From Magnetococcales bacterium (GTDB lineage: Bacteria > Pseudomonadota > Magnetococcia > Magnetococcales > DC0425bin3), in contig JADGCJ010000049.1 of the NCBI GenBank assembly GCA_015229045.1, positions 1 to 21,224 of the forward strand: a stretch of 21,224 nt of DNA, given 5' to 3'. The first letter of the stretch is position 1. The number at the start of each line of letters is the position of its first letter. Shown here in pieces: positions 1-9,875 of this stretch. The notes below the pieces were generated by a model. It saw only the letters and a list, made by a program, of their open reading frames with translations. It did no database searches and was not told the origin of the DNA. The position numbers and the translations under genes are program-made.

Positions 1-60
1 GTTTGGGGCGAAGCCCCAATGGGGTTTGGGGCGAAGCCCCAATAAAGTCTTTCATACCAA
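1..60 (-). repeat. Dispersed hairpin repeat, copy 1 (inverted)
   Basis: Read on the minus strand this is ATG-AAAGACTTTATT followed by GGGGCTTCGCCCCAAACCCC, then a second GGGGCTTCGCCCC hairpin in tandem. Each GGGGC-TTC-GCCCC forms a 5-bp stem with a 3-base loop. Bases about 20-67 are the exact reverse complement of the copy near 21162-21209. Two further relatives lie at 3008-3085 and 15338-15432. The copy is downstream of mgtA, but no T-tract follows the hairpin in the direction of that gene, so a terminator role is not clear. The window edge cuts the element. Confidence 0.85.
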
Positions 61-63
61 CAT

Positions 64-163
64 TTTTCTCGACCACAAAGAAACGACACGTTCCAAAATA
101 GACGCGGTTCAGCTTTTCTCGACCACAAAGAAACGACACGTTCCAAAATAGACGCGGTTCAGC
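64..163. repeat. Perfect 50-bp tandem duplication
   Basis: Two consecutive identical 50-base units, 64-113 and 114-163, begin with TTTTCTCGACCACAAAG and end with GACGCGGTTCAGC. The second unit stops exactly one base before the mgtA stop codon (164-166). No coding role is visible. The identity of the two units suggests recent duplication by slippage or replication error. Confidence 0.9.
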
Positions 164-2929
164 TCATTGCCAACCGAAACGCCGCGCGTAGTAACGCTTC
201 ATCACCTGGGTCAGAACCATATAACCAAGCAGGATCATGACCAGAAGCGGAAAATAGCCCCACGGCAACGCCTGAAGCTTGAAATAGTGGGCAACCGGCC
301 CCATCGGAATGAAAATACCCATGGCCATGATCAGGCTGGTGGCCACCACCAGGGGGGTTCCGGGTCGGCTCTGAATGAAGGGAATCTTGCGGGTCCGTAT
401 CATGTGGACAACCAGGGTCTGGGTCATCAGACCCTCGATGAACCAGCCGGACTGGAACAGGGTCTGCTGTTCCAGGGTATTGGCAGAAAAAACAAACCAC
501 ATGACCAGAAAGGTCGTGATGTCAAAGACGGAACTGACCGGCCCGAAAAACAGCATGAAGCGGCCGATGTCGGCAGGATTCCAGCGCTGCGGATCCTTGA
601 CCAGCTCCTCATCCACATTGTCGAAGGGGATCGCCACCTGGGAGAAGTCATAGAGCAGGTTTTGCACCAGAAGGTGCATGGGCAGCATCGGCAAAAAAGG
701 AATGAAAGCACCGGCGACCAGCACCGAAAAGACGTTGCCAAAATTGGAGCTGGCGGTCATCTTGATGTATTTGAGCATGTTGGCAAAAGTCTTGCGGCCC
801 TCGATCACCCCCCTTTCCAGCACCATCAGACTCTTTTCCAGCAGAATGATGTCGGCAGCCTCCTTGGCGATATCGACGGCCGTATCCACCGAGATGCCAA
901 TGTCCGCCGTGCGCAGAGCCGCCGCGTCATTGATGCCATCGCCCATGAAACCCACCACATGACCATTGGCCTTGAGCAGACGCACGATGCGCTCCTTGTG
1001 GGTTGGTGTCAGCTTGGCAAAAATATCATGCGTCTCCACCGCCTCGGCCAGTCTGACATCGTCCATGCCCTCCAGATCGGAACCCAGCAGGACGCGCTCT
1101 GCCACCAACCCCACCTCGCGACAAATCTTGGCTGTCACCCGACCGTTGTCCCCGGTCAACACCTTCACCCTCACCCCATGGGCAGTCAGGGCTTGCAGAG
1201 CAGGTTCGGTGGACTCCTTCGGTGGATCCAGAAAAGCGACGTAGCCAATCAGGGTCAGATCGGCCTCGTCGGCCACGCCATAGGACTCCTGGGCAGGCGG
1301 CAGCTCCTTTGAAGCCACCGCAACGACCCGCAGACCATCCTCATTGAGATCGGCAGTGACCACCCGAACACGCGCAAGCAGCTCTGGCGTCAGGGGTTCG
1401 TCGATCTCCCCGTGACGGACACGGTGGCAGATCGCCAGGATCTCCTCGACGGCACCCTTGCAAATCAGCAAATGGTGCTCTCCATGCTCGGCCACCACAA
1501 CAGACATGCGACGACGCTGGAAATCAAAGGGAATCTCATCCACCTTGCGAAAGTTGGCCGCCGGGTTGATCTCCCTTTGCACCTCCGTATGCTCCAGCAC
1601 GGCCACATCGAGCAGGTTCTTGAGGCCGGTCTGGTAGTAACTGTTGAGATAGGCGGCTTCCAACACATCGTCGGACTCTTCACCCCAGACATCGGTGTGG
1701 CGGGCAAGAAAAATTTTGTCCTGGGTCAGGGTGCCGGTCTTGTCGGTACACAACACGTCCATGGCACCAAAATTCTGGATGGCATCCAGCCGCTTGACGA
1801 TGACCTTCTGGCGAGACAGAATGACCGCCCCCTTGGCCAGGGTGGAGGTGACGATCATGGGCAGCATTTCCGGTGTCAGACCGACCGCGATGGACATGGC
1901 GAACAGAAAGGCCTCCGTCCAGTCGCCCTTGGTGAAACCGTTGATGAACAGAACCAGCGGCGACATGACAAACATGAAGCGGATGAGCAGCCAGGCCACC
2001 TTGTTGACCCCGGACTGGAACTGGGTCGGCGCCCGGTCGGAGGCGGTGGCACGCTGGGCCAAGGCGCCAAAATAGGTGCGTCTGCCGGTGTTCACCACAA
2101 CCGTGGTGGCCGAACCGGAAACCACGTTGGTGCCCATGAAGACAATATTGTCCAATTCCAGAGGGTTGGTCGCTTTGTCGTCGCGCTGGACGGCAAATTT
2201 TTCCACCGGCAGGGATTCGCCGGTCATGGCCGCCTGACTGACGAACAGATCCTTGGCCAAAAGAACGCGACAATCGCCCGGAATCATGTCCCCGGCAGAA
2301 AGAAGCACCACATCGCCGGGCACAAGCTGCGCAATGGGCACCTCCCCCCGACGTGCAGGCTTGGTATGCAGCTTGATGTCAAAATAACGCCGGGCCTCCT
2401 CGGCGGCATCCTCGCTCAAATCGCGGCGCATGACGGTGGCGGTGTTGCTCACCATGGCCTTCAACTTGTCCGCAGCGATATTGGATTTGCGCTCCTGCCA
2501 AAAGCGAATGGCAACGGAAAGAACCACCATGGAACCAATGACGATGGTCGCCTTCATATCCTCGGTAACGTAGGAGATGATGGCCAACAGGGTCAGCAAC
2601 AGGTCGAAGGGGGTCTTGTAACAATGCCAGAGGTGCAACCACCAGGGAAGAGGCTTCTCCTGTTCGATCTGGTTGGGGCCGACCTGTTCGCGGATCAACT
2701 CGGCCCTGGCGGCACTCAAACCATCCGGATGGCTGTGAAGCTGCCTGAGCAGGGCGTTCGGATCGCTTCTGGCGGCAGCGACCAGGGACTGGCTGAGGAT
2801 CGACGGCACCTCGCGGCTGACCATGGCCGCAGCGAGGGTGTCGAGCATGACAATACGCCGGAAGTGCCGACCAATACCCCGCGTGCGAACGAAACCGGCA
2901 AAAAGCCCCCTGAGGCGAGTGACAATCAT
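164..2929 (-). CDS. mgtA: Magnesium-transporting P-type ATPase (MgtA type)
   Basis: Inner-membrane P-type ATPase of the P3B class, which imports Mg2+ driven by ATP. The 921-residue length fits the family (about 900). Visible landmarks are the actuator motif TGES at residues 236-239, the phosphorylation site CTDKTGTLT with D396, the membrane motif TPEMLPM before it, and the hinge motif GDGIND at 663-668. Hydrophobic segments sit at the N-terminal third (PFDLLLTLLAIISYV and the next helix), around the PEMLP motif, and as several helices at the C-terminus. I chose the ATG at 2929 because AAAGGGAGAGAG sits just before it. The open frame runs on upstream to 3172, but that part is translated from the hairpin repeat at 3008-3085 and has no family resemblance. 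The gene lies on the same strand as the glycogen operon but is separated from it by the repeat, so it is probably transcribed on its own. A related Ca2+ or other cation specificity is possible but less likely. Confidence 0.93.
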   Translation of the reverse strand: MIVTRLRGLFAGFVRTRGIGRHFRRIVMLDTLAAAMVSREVPSILSQSLVAAARSDPNALLRQLHSHPDGLSAARAELIREQVGPNQIEQEKPLPWWLHLWHCYKTPFDLLLTLLAIISYVTEDMKATIVIGSMVVLSVAIRFWQERKSNIAADKLKAMVSNTATVMRRDLSEDAAEEARRYFDIKLHTKPARRGEVPIAQLVPGDVVLLSAGDMIPGDCRVLLAKDLFVSQAAMTGESLPVEKFAVQRDDKATNPLELDNIVFMGTNVVSGSATTVVVNTGRRTYFGALAQRATASDRAPTQFQSGVNKVAWLLIRFMFVMSPLVLFINGFTKGDWTEAFLFAMSIAVGLTPEMLPMIVTSTLAKGAVILSRQKVIVKRLDAIQNFGAMDVLCTDKTGTLTQDKIFLARHTDVWGEESDDVLEAAYLNSYYQTGLKNLLDVAVLEHTEVQREINPAANFRKVDEIPFDFQRRRMSVVVAEHGEHHLLICKGAVEEILAICHRVRHGEIDEPLTPELLARVRVVTADLNEDGLRVVAVASKELPPAQESYGVADEADLTLIGYVAFLDPPKESTEPALQALTAHGVRVKVLTGDNGRVTAKICREVGLVAERVLLGSDLEGMDDVRLAEAVETHDIFAKLTPTHKERIVRLLKANGHVVGFMGDGINDAAALRTADIGISVDTAVDIAKEAADIILLEKSLMVLERGVIEGRKTFANMLKYIKMTASSNFGNVFSVLVAGAFIPFLPMLPMHLLVQNLLYDFSQVAIPFDNVDEELVKDPQRWNPADIGRFMLFFGPVSSVFDITTFLVMWFVFSANTLEQQTLFQSGWFIEGLMTQTLVVHMIRTRKIPFIQSRPGTPLVVATSLIMAMGIFIPMGPVAHYFKLQALPWGYFPLLVMILLGYMVLTQVMKRYYARRFGWQ

Positions 2930-3007
2930 GCTCTCTCCCTTTCGCCATGCAGGACAGATCAAGGATGACCGATCGTAACTATTCGGTACCCCCTCAAAAA
3001 AGGCCTG
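2930..3007 (-). promoter_or_regulatory. mgtA upstream region
   Basis: Only about 78 bases lie between the mgtA start and the hairpin repeat. On the minus strand it contains the ribosome binding site AAAGGGAGAGAG. I found no convincing -35/-10 pair. There is no room for a long Mg2+-sensing leader unless the leader includes the repeat. Confidence 0.3.
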
Positions 3008-3085
3008 GACATGAAAGCCTTTGTCAGGGCTTCGCCCCAAACCCCACCAGGACTCTGTCCTGGACCTGTCCGGTCGCCAGCCCCC
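3008..3085 (+). repeat. Dispersed hairpin repeat, copy 2
   Basis: It starts GACATGAAAGCCTTTGTCA, then AGGGCTTCGCCCCAAACCCC. A second perfect hairpin follows at 3047-3063: CCAGGAC, a 3-base loop, then GTCCTGG. It is the most diverged copy in the first part but keeps both stem-loops. It lies between the end of the GlgX-MalQ gene and the start of mgtA, both on the minus strand. It may limit transcription between them, but no T-run supports intrinsic termination. Confidence 0.8.
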
Positions 3086-3116
3086 TGGACCCTGTTGTCG
3101 CCAAGCTTTTATCCAG

Positions 3117-6100
3117 TCAAACCGGCCTCTCCTTGGCCAGCATGGCCACCATGGCCAGGAAGTGCGGGTCATCGACCAGGCTCTCCAGATCGACCGAGAG
3201 CTTGCGCTGCCAGTTGGGGTGTTCGGTGACCGTGCCGGGCATGTTCACCTGGTGCCGCTGACCGATCAGATCCTCCATCTGCACCATGAGCAGCTTGCCC
3301 GGGGTCTTGGCCATGAACTGATAGACCGCCCGGGTCAGCTCCGGCGACCAGGGGGGCAAAACCCCTTCGGCAGGCGCTGTCGGCCTCTCCAGCTTGCGTT
3401 TGGTCAGGGCCTCCAGCAGGCGTTGGCGATCGACGGCGCGTTCGGCGCGCACCCGATCCGCCAGGGCCTGGGTGGGAAAGATTTCCAGGCGCTGTTTCTC
3501 CTCGAGATCAACCCCCTCCCAGAATCCGGCAAAGGTGGGCAGATCGTGCGTGGTGACCGCCACCAGGGAGAGATCGTTGTAGGCCGCCGGATCGAGAAAA
3601 CCACCCTGACCATCGCGCTCGAAGTAGAAGAGCCGATAGGCCAGAATGCCCGCCTCGCCAAGACGCTCCCGGAAGCCATCCGGGACCGTCCCCAGGGCCT
3701 CGCCGATCACCAGACACTGGTTGCGCTGGCTCTCCAGATTGACGATGCCCAGAAGATCCTCGAAGGGATAACGGACATAGCCGCCATCGGCAGCGGTCCC
3801 CCCTTCGGGAACCCAGAAGAGCCGCGTCAGGCTCATGACGTGATCGAGCCGCACCGCACCGGCCCGCTGCATGGTCGCCCGCAGGGTGGTGGCGAAGGTC
3901 TGGTAACCCTCGATCCTGGCCATGCGCGGATTGTAGGGCGGCAAACCCCAATCCTGTCCCTTGGGATTGAACTCATCCGGCGGTGCGCCGATGCGCGCCG
4001 ACCCCAAAAACTTGTCCTGATTGGCCCAGAACTCGGCCCCGTTGACCTCGACCCCCAGGGCGATGTCGGCATACAATCCCACGGCCATGCCGCGCGTCCC
4101 GGCCTGGGCATTGGCCGCAGCCAACTGCGCATCGGCCAGCCAGTAGAGATATTGGTAGTACTCGACCAGCTCGCGCTTTTCCAGCGCAAACCGCATCACC
4201 TCCGGCGAGTCGGGACGCCGATAGGGGATCGGCCACTGCGTCCAGGTATGGACACCCTTCTCCCCCCTGGCAAAATGGTCGTCCAGAACGTTGAACAGAG
4301 CCAGATGGCGCAAGGCATCCCCCCGCTCCGCCTGAAAATGCCGAAAGGCCCTGCCCCGTTCGCTCACACCATCCTTGCCGTCGTCCAGGTGGTGTTTCCG
4401 GAAAACGGCATACAAATCCCTAAGCACCTGCCACTTGATTTTCGCCACCCCGACATAATCCACCATGTCGGTCTTGCGCAAACGATTGATCTCGGCCTTG
4501 GTGGCGGCCTTCTCCAGCAGCTTGCGCACGGCGGGGGCCTGCTCCATCTCCGGAACGGCCTCCGGATCGATGTAGATGGGGTTGAGGAAAGAGCGACTGT
4601 TCGGCGAATAGGGGCTGTAGCGATCCGGATGGTGCGGAAAAAGGGCATGCAGGGGGTTGAGGCCGATGATGCCTCCCCCTTTGCGCGCCGTCACCTCCAC
4701 CAGGTTGCGCAGATCGGTGAAGTCGCCGATGCCCCAGTTGCGCTGCGAGCGCAAGGCAAACAACTGCGGGCTGAAACCCCAGGTCCGGCGCCGGGCGTCA
4801 CCCTGCAACGACTCCGGCAGATAGCAGCGCTGCGGCACGATGATGACGGCCATTTTCGCCATCCCCCCCACCAGGGCGGCACCCTGCATCTCCAGCCGGT
4901 GATAACCCAGAGGCAGAGCGGGCGTCGCGGGCAACGTCAAACGACGCTGCTGCAAGCCGTGACCTTCGAGCATCCGCTCGGCCACCACGGGCAAATCGCG
5001 CGGGGTGCAACGACCGACATGCTGCGTACCCGTCTCCTCGATGATGACCCACTCCAGCGCCTGGTCGGCGTGATCGGCCCGCACCACCAGGGTAACGCTC
5101 ACAGGCTTGCCCACCCCATGCACCACCACGACGGGTTCCAAACCCCGGCGCCAGGGCTCTTCGGCAAGCTGACGACGACTGGCGACAATCTGCTCCCGAT
5201 TCTCCGCAGGCAAACCCATGGCACGCAAAAACGAGCGCATCGTCTGGAAAGGAGTGGCCCGCCACTCGCCGAACACCGTCCAATAGCCTGGTTCCAGACC
5301 GGCCTCTTCGGCCAGTTTGTTGAGCTGTTCCAGGTCATCTCCCCCATGGGAAGAGACAATGGAGAGAGGCTGGGCAGCGGTTGCCTCCCCCTGGCACGGC
5401 ACCCGCTCCAGGAGAACCAGGGTGCGCGCATTGAGGAGATAGTCGCTCCGGGCAACATGGCGTTGGTCACCGCCTGATCCGTCGCCCTGACTGGTATCGA
5501 TCTGTAGCAGCCACTCTTCACCGGCAGGAATGGCGGGCAGGGTCCAGGTGACGTCGGCGCCATCGGCGTTGACGATGACCAGACAGGTATCATCCGATTG
5601 GACTTCGCCGCACGGGGAGCGGTCACAATCGCCGGCCACACCGCTCACGAGCATGCCCAGGGTCTTGTTGGCATGGTTCTCCCAGTCGGGACGGGTCATC
5701 TCCTGGCCATCGGGACGCAACCAGACGACATCGCGCACCTCCGTACCGGGAATGGTGCTGCCGGTCAAATAACGGTTTCGCCTGAAAACCCGGTGCCGCT
5801 GGCGCAGGGCAATCACCTTGCGCACAAACGCCTCCAGCTCGCGATCCTCCGGGGAGATGCCCCCCCAGTCGATCCAACTGATTTCGTTATCCTGGCAATA
5901 AGCATTGTTGTTGCATTTCTGGGAGCGACCAAACTCGTCGCCGGCGACCATCATGGGGACGCCCTGCGAAAAGAACAGGGTCGCCAGAAAATTGCGCATC
6001 TGGCGCAGACGCAACTGGCGGATGGCCGGATCGTTGCTCGGTCCCTCCTCGCCATGGTTCCAACTGTAGTTATTGTTGGTACCGTCCTGGTTCTCTTCGA

Positions 6101-7532
6101 GATTGTCAAAATTGCTCTTCTGATTGCACGAGACCAGATCCCGCAGGGTAAATCCATCGTGCGCGGTGATGAAATTGAGGCTGGCCCAGGGGCGTCGTCC
6201 GCCGTGCTTGAAGGAGTCGCTCGATCCGGTCAGACGGGAGGCCAGATCGCCCACCATGCCGCCATCCCCCTTCCAGAAGCGGCGCACACCATCGCGATAG
6301 CGATCGTTCCACTCGGCCCACCCCGGGGGAAAACGGCCAACCTGGTAGCCATCCTGGCCAAGATCCCACGACTCGGCGATCAACTTGACCCTGGAGAGAA
6401 CCGGATCCTGGCTGGCGGCCTTGAAAAATCCGGCATCGCCATCGAAGCGACCATCCCCCCGCCGGGCCAGGGTGGGGGCCAGATCGAAGCGGAAACCGTC
6501 GACCCGCATCTCCTCGACCCAGTAGCGCAGCGAATCCATCGTCATCTGCAACACCCGGGGATGGTGCAGATTCAGGGTGTTGCCGCAACCGCTATAGTTC
6601 TGGAAATAGCGCTTCCTGGTCGGTTCCAACCGATAGTAGGTGGCGTTGTCGATGCCGCGAAAGCTGAGGGTAGGCCCCATCTGGTTGCCTTCGGCGGTGT
6701 GATTGTAGACCACATCCAGAATCACCTCGATGCCGGCATCGTGCAGAACCCGCACCATGGTCTTGAACTCCTCCACCTCCAGACCAGGCGTCGCAAAACG
6801 CGGATGGGGCGCAAAATAGCCAATGGGACTGTAGCCCCAATAGTTGGTCAGCTTTTTCTTGACCAAGTGCCACTCGTCGAAAAAGGCCTGCACCGGCAAC
6901 AGCTCGACCGCCGTCACCCCCAGATTTCTGAGATGACGCACCACGGCGGGTATGGTCATGCCGGAGAAGGTTCCGCGCATCCGCTCGGGAACCTCCATGT
7001 GGCGTTTGGTCATCCCCCGCACATGCAGCTCGTAGATCACCGTATCCAGCCAGTGGGTGCGCGGACGACAGCTCTCGCCCCAGGAAAAAGCACCGTCGAT
7101 CACCCGGCATTTGGGCACGAACGGGGCACTGTCCCGTACATCGAAGGAGAGATCCTCCGCAGGGTCGCCGTGACGAAAACCGAACAGGGCCTCGTTCCAA
7201 CGGGTCGTCCCCTGCATGGAGCGGGCGTAGGGATCGAGCAGCAGTTTGTGATGGTTGAAACGGTGACCGCTCTCCGGTGCGTAGGGTCCATAAACCCGGT
7301 ACCCGTAAAGCTGGCCAGGGCGCACATCCGGCAGATAACAGTGCCAGGCCTGATCGGTATATTCGGTCAAAAGGATCCGGTCTGTCTCCCGCATGCCGCT
7401 GGAGTCAAACAGACACAGTTCCACTTTTTCGGCATTTTCGGAAAAGAGGGAAAAATTGACCCCCTTGCCGTCCCAGGTCGCTCCCAGCGGGAATGGCTGG
7501 CCTGGCCAGACTCGTAACTTCCATTGGCTCAC
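3117..7532 (-). CDS. Fused glycogen debranching enzyme GlgX and 4-alpha-glucanotransferase MalQ
   Basis: A 1471-residue cytoplasmic protein with two complete glycosidase halves. Residues 1 to about 725 match GlgX (GH13 isoamylase type), which removes short branches from phosphorylase-trimmed glycogen. It opens with WPGQPFPLGATWDGKGVNFS and has the catalytic set D350 (DGFRFDLA), E387 (AESWD) and D459 (TAHDGF). Residues about 730 to 1471 match MalQ (GH77), which disproportionates maltodextrins. This half has RSQRNWGIGDFTDL, D1230 (RLDHVM), E1278 (GEALGTVP) and D1330 (TTHDLP). Every catalytic residue is in frame, so both halves should be active. I prefer the GTG start at 7532, which follows GGGGGGAGAG at good spacing and gives the usual GlgX N-terminus. 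An upstream ATG at 7598 adds 22 atypical residues. The gene lies 67 bases after glgB on the same strand and is probably co-transcribed with it. The two enzymes are usually separate genes. Confidence 0.92.
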   Translation of the reverse strand: MSQWKLRVWPGQPFPLGATWDGKGVNFSLFSENAEKVELCLFDSSGMRETDRILLTEYTDQAWHCYLPDVRPGQLYGYRVYGPYAPESGHRFNHHKLLLDPYARSMQGTTRWNEALFGFRHGDPAEDLSFDVRDSAPFVPKCRVIDGAFSWGESCRPRTHWLDTVIYELHVRGMTKRHMEVPERMRGTFSGMTIPAVVRHLRNLGVTAVELLPVQAFFDEWHLVKKKLTNYWGYSPIGYFAPHPRFATPGLEVEEFKTMVRVLHDAGIEVILDVVYNHTAEGNQMGPTLSFRGIDNATYYRLEPTRKRYFQNYSGCGNTLNLHHPRVLQMTMDSLRYWVEEMRVDGFRFDLAPTLARRGDGRFDGDAGFFKAASQDPVLSRVKLIAESWDLGQDGYQVGRFPPGWAEWNDRYRDGVRRFWKGDGGMVGDLASRLTGSSDSFKHGGRRPWASLNFITAHDGFTLRDLVSCNQKSNFDNLEENQDGTNNNYSWNHGEEGPSNDPAIRQLRLRQMRNFLATLFFSQGVPMMVAGDEFGRSQKCNNNAYCQDNEISWIDWGGISPEDRELEAFVRKVIALRQRHRVFRRNRYLTGSTIPGTEVRDVVWLRPDGQEMTRPDWENHANKTLGMLVSGVAGDCDRSPCGEVQSDDTCLVIVNADGADVTWTLPAIPAGEEWLLQIDTSQGDGSGGDQRHVARSDYLLNARTLVLLERVPCQGEATAAQPLSIVSSHGGDDLEQLNKLAEEAGLEPGYWTVFGEWRATPFQTMRSFLRAMGLPAENREQIVASRRQLAEEPWRRGLEPVVVVHGVGKPVSVTLVVRADHADQALEWVIIEETGTQHVGRCTPRDLPVVAERMLEGHGLQQRRLTLPATPALPLGYHRLEMQGAALVGGMAKMAVIIVPQRCYLPESLQGDARRRTWGFSPQLFALRSQRNWGIGDFTDLRNLVEVTARKGGGIIGLNPLHALFPHHPDRYSPYSPNSRSFLNPIYIDPEAVPEMEQAPAVRKLLEKAATKAEINRLRKTDMVDYVGVAKIKWQVLRDLYAVFRKHHLDDGKDGVSERGRAFRHFQAERGDALRHLALFNVLDDHFARGEKGVHTWTQWPIPYRRPDSPEVMRFALEKRELVEYYQYLYWLADAQLAAANAQAGTRGMAVGLYADIALGVEVNGAEFWANQDKFLGSARIGAPPDEFNPKGQDWGLPPYNPRMARIEGYQTFATTLRATMQRAGAVRLDHVMSLTRLFWVPEGGTAADGGYVRYPFEDLLGIVNLESQRNQCLVIGEALGTVPDGFRERLGEAGILAYRLFYFERDGQGGFLDPAAYNDLSLVAVTTHDLPTFAGFWEGVDLEEKQRLEIFPTQALADRVRAERAVDRQRLLEALTKRKLERPTAPAEGVLPPWSPELTRAVYQFMAKTPGKLLMVQMEDLIGQRHQVNMPGTVTEHPNWQRKLSVDLESLVDDPHFLAMVAMLAKERPV

Positions 7533-7599
7533 GTTTGTCTCTCCCCCCAGAGGGAACGGCATGGAACCGTCCCCAGGAAGTTGATGGTCACAGTCCACT

Positions 7600-9840
7600 T
7601 CATGGCTGCATGTCGGTACGCGGTTCGGGTCGCAGGATCAAGGCCCCCAGGGGTGGCAGACGCAGCGCCACCGACCAGCCTCGACCATGCCAGGGATCGG
7701 GCGTCGCCTGAACCCAACCATCGTTGCCAACACCGCTGCCACCATAATCGGCGGCGTCGGTGTTGACCAGCTCGCGGTACCACCCTTCGACGGGGACACC
7801 AATCCGGTAGCGTTCCCGTACCACGGGCGTAAAGTTGCACACCGTCACGATCACATCTCCCGGTTTCTCCCCCCGGCGCAAAAACGAGATGACGCTCTGG
7901 TCTATATCATGACAATCGATCCACTCAAAGCCACCCGGTTCGCCATCGCGAAGATACAGGGGAAGGCTCGATCTGTAGAGGTCGTTGAGATCGCGCACAA
8001 GTTTCTGCACCCCGGCATGGAATGGATCGGCCAGCAGATGCCAGTCCAGGCTGACGTCATGGTTCCACTCCCGCTCCTGGGCAAACTCGCCGCCCATGAA
8101 CAGGTGCTTCTTCCCGGGATAGCACCACATGAAAGCGAAGTAGGCTCGCAGATTGGCACATTTTTGCCATTTATCCCCGGCCATCTTGCCCAGCAGCGAC
8201 CCTTTGCCGTGGACCACCTCATCGTGCGACAACGACAGAATGAAATTTTCGCTGAAGGCGTAGAGCAGTCCGAAGGTCAAACGCTCATGGTGGTAACGAC
8301 GGTAGAGCGGATCCTTGGACATGTACAGCAGGGTATCGTGCATCCACCCCATGTTCCACTTGTAACCAAAGCCCAGCCCCCCCTGGTAGACCGGATGGGA
8401 GACCATCGGGTAGGCGGTCGACTCCTCGGCGATGGTGATGGCACCCTGCCCCTTTTCATAAACCAGAACGTTGAGGCGACGCAAAAAATCGATCGCCTCC
8501 AGATTCTCATTGCCACCCTGTTTATTGGGGATCCATTCTCCCGGGCGGCGGCTGTAATCCAGATAGAGCATGGAGGCCACGGCATCCACCCGCAGGCCAT
8601 CGACATGAAAGCGGTTGACCCAATACAGGGCGTTGGCAATCAAAAAGTTGGGTACCTCCCGCCGACCATAATTGTAGATCAGGGTGTTCCAATCCTGGTG
8701 CCACCCCTGACGGGGATCCACATGTTCATACAGACAGGTACCATCAAAGTTGCCAAGCCCGTTCGGATCGGTGGGAAAGTGGCCCGGCACCCAATCCATC
8801 AGGACGCCGATCCCCTCCTGATGGCAGCGGTCGATCAGGTAACGAAAATCATCCGGTGTGCCAAAGCGGCTGGTGGGAGCGTACAGCCCGATCGGCTGGT
8901 ACCCCCACGAACCATCGAAGGGGTGCTCGCTGATCGGCAACAGCTCGATGTGGGTAAACCCCATCTTTTTCACGTAGGGAATCAAATCGGCGGCGAATTC
9001 GCGATAGGTCAGGTAACGGAACCCCTCTTCGGGTTTGCGTTTCCAGGAACCCAGATGGACCTCATAGATGGAAATGGCACCCTGGCGAGCGGCACGCTGG
9101 GCCATCCAGGCATCGTCGTGCCACACATAACGATCCTCGGGACAGACAATCGAGGCCGTCCCCGGCAATTGTTCCATGGAGAAGGCCAGGGGATCCGTCT
9201 TCAAGGGCAGCAGACTGCCATCGCCACCGATGAGTTCATACTTGTAAAACTCGCCGGCAACGAGGCCGGGAACGAACAGCTCCCAGACACCACACTCGAC
9301 ACGCCGACGCATGGGGTGACGACGACCATCCCACTGATTGAAGGATCCCACCACGCTCACCCGCTGTGCCCCTGGTGCCCACACCGCAAACAGCACCCCG
9401 GAAACCCCTTCCACCACACGCGGATGCGCCCCCAAAACATCATACAACGCCAGGTGCGACCCCTCGCCGATCAAATGGGCGTCCATCTCACCGAGAAAGT
9501 TCTGGTAACGGTAAGGATCGTCGAGATCGACGGTCTCATGCGCATACTGGACACGCAACCGATAGGGAAAACGCTCGTCGGTCTCCACCTGCCCGGAAAA
9601 AAAACCGGCCTCGTGCCGCTGCACCAGGGAACCACACACCTTCCGTGTCCGCCAATCAAACACGGTGACCGTCAAGGCACCCGGCTGAAACGTGCTGAGC
9701 CACCACGCACCCTCCTGGAGCCGATGCAAACCCAAAACAGCAAAAGGGTCGCCGCAGCGTCCGGAGACGATGGCCTCCATCTGAACCTCGATCTGACTCA
9801 TTGTCTGGCTTTGCATAATCCTGATGGGGGAGCCAACCAT
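7600..9840 (-). CDS. glgB: 1,4-alpha-glucan branching enzyme
   Basis: Cytoplasmic GH13 enzyme (EC 2.4.1.18) that makes the alpha-1,6 branches of glycogen. The 746 residues fit the family. The N-terminus has the DPFAVLGLH motif and N1/CBM48 modules with [18 protein letters not shown]. The catalytic triad is D419 (GLRVDAVAS), E472 (AEEST) and D540 ([12 protein letters not shown]). The spacings of 53 and 121 residues are the same as in the E. coli enzyme. The start is uncertain. The ATG at 9840 is the furthest upstream, the ATG at 9816 has AGGA only two bases before it, and the ATG at 9801 gives an N-terminus ([14 protein letters not shown]) closest to known enzymes. The 9840 ATG lies inside a perfect palindrome, which may affect translation. 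It is the first gene of the minus-strand glycogen operon, divergent from glgC. Confidence 0.95.
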   Translation of the reverse strand: MVGSPIRIMQSQTMSQIEVQMEAIVSGRCGDPFAVLGLHRLQEGAWWLSTFQPGALTVTVFDWRTRKVCGSLVQRHEAGFFSGQVETDERFPYRLRVQYAHETVDLDDPYRYQNFLGEMDAHLIGEGSHLALYDVLGAHPRVVEGVSGVLFAVWAPGAQRVSVVGSFNQWDGRRHPMRRRVECGVWELFVPGLVAGEFYKYELIGGDGSLLPLKTDPLAFSMEQLPGTASIVCPEDRYVWHDDAWMAQRAARQGAISIYEVHLGSWKRKPEEGFRYLTYREFAADLIPYVKKMGFTHIELLPISEHPFDGSWGYQPIGLYAPTSRFGTPDDFRYLIDRCHQEGIGVLMDWVPGHFPTDPNGLGNFDGTCLYEHVDPRQGWHQDWNTLIYNYGRREVPNFLIANALYWVNRFHVDGLRVDAVASMLYLDYSRRPGEWIPNKQGGNENLEAIDFLRRLNVLVYEKGQGAITIAEESTAYPMVSHPVYQGGLGFGYKWNMGWMHDTLLYMSKDPLYRRYHHERLTFGLLYAFSENFILSLSHDEVVHGKGSLLGKMAGDKWQKCANLRAYFAFMWCYPGKKHLFMGGEFAQEREWNHDVSLDWHLLADPFHAGVQKLVRDLNDLYRSSLPLYLRDGEPGGFEWIDCHDIDQSVISFLRRGEKPGDVIVTVCNFTPVVRERYRIGVPVEGWYRELVNTDAADYGGSGVGNDGWVQATPDPWHGRGWSVALRLPPLGALILRPEPRTDMQP

Positions 9841-9862
9841 TCATGAATGGGGGAGGCCTCCC
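9837..9862. promoter_or_regulatory. Two abutting perfect palindromes at the glgB start
   Basis: CCATTCATGAATGG (9837-9850) is a perfect 14-base palindrome and directly abuts GGGAGGCCTCCC (9851-9862), a perfect 12-base palindrome. The first contains the most upstream ATG of glgB. The second contains the only strong Shine-Dalgarno-like GGGAGG nearby. They could be operator half-site pairs or RNA structure that hides the start. The role is inferred. Confidence 0.45.
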
Positions 9863-9875
9863 TCCACCCTCCGAT

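Noticed and set aside
1..163. CRISPR array from the tandem repeats
   Set aside because: The 50-bp units are directly adjacent without spacers, and the hairpin units are not regularly spaced; no cas genes.
2930..3172. N-terminal extension of the mgtA frame by 81 residues
   Set aside because: It is translated from the hairpin repeat, lacks family similarity, and a good ribosome binding site precedes the ATG at 2929.
3021..5477. Very long open frame (818 codons) antisense to the MalQ/GlgX gene, and similar ones at 1412-2968, 5598-7517, 7687-9846 and 15625-17520
   Set aside because: Their translations are low-complexity, rich in His, Gln, Arg and Gly, as expected from the complement of GC-rich coding DNA, and lie wholly over well-identified genes.
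7533..7598. Upstream ATG start (7598) for the GlgX-MalQ gene
   Set aside because: The added residues do not resemble GlgX, and a strong Shine-Dalgarno lies before the GTG at 7532.
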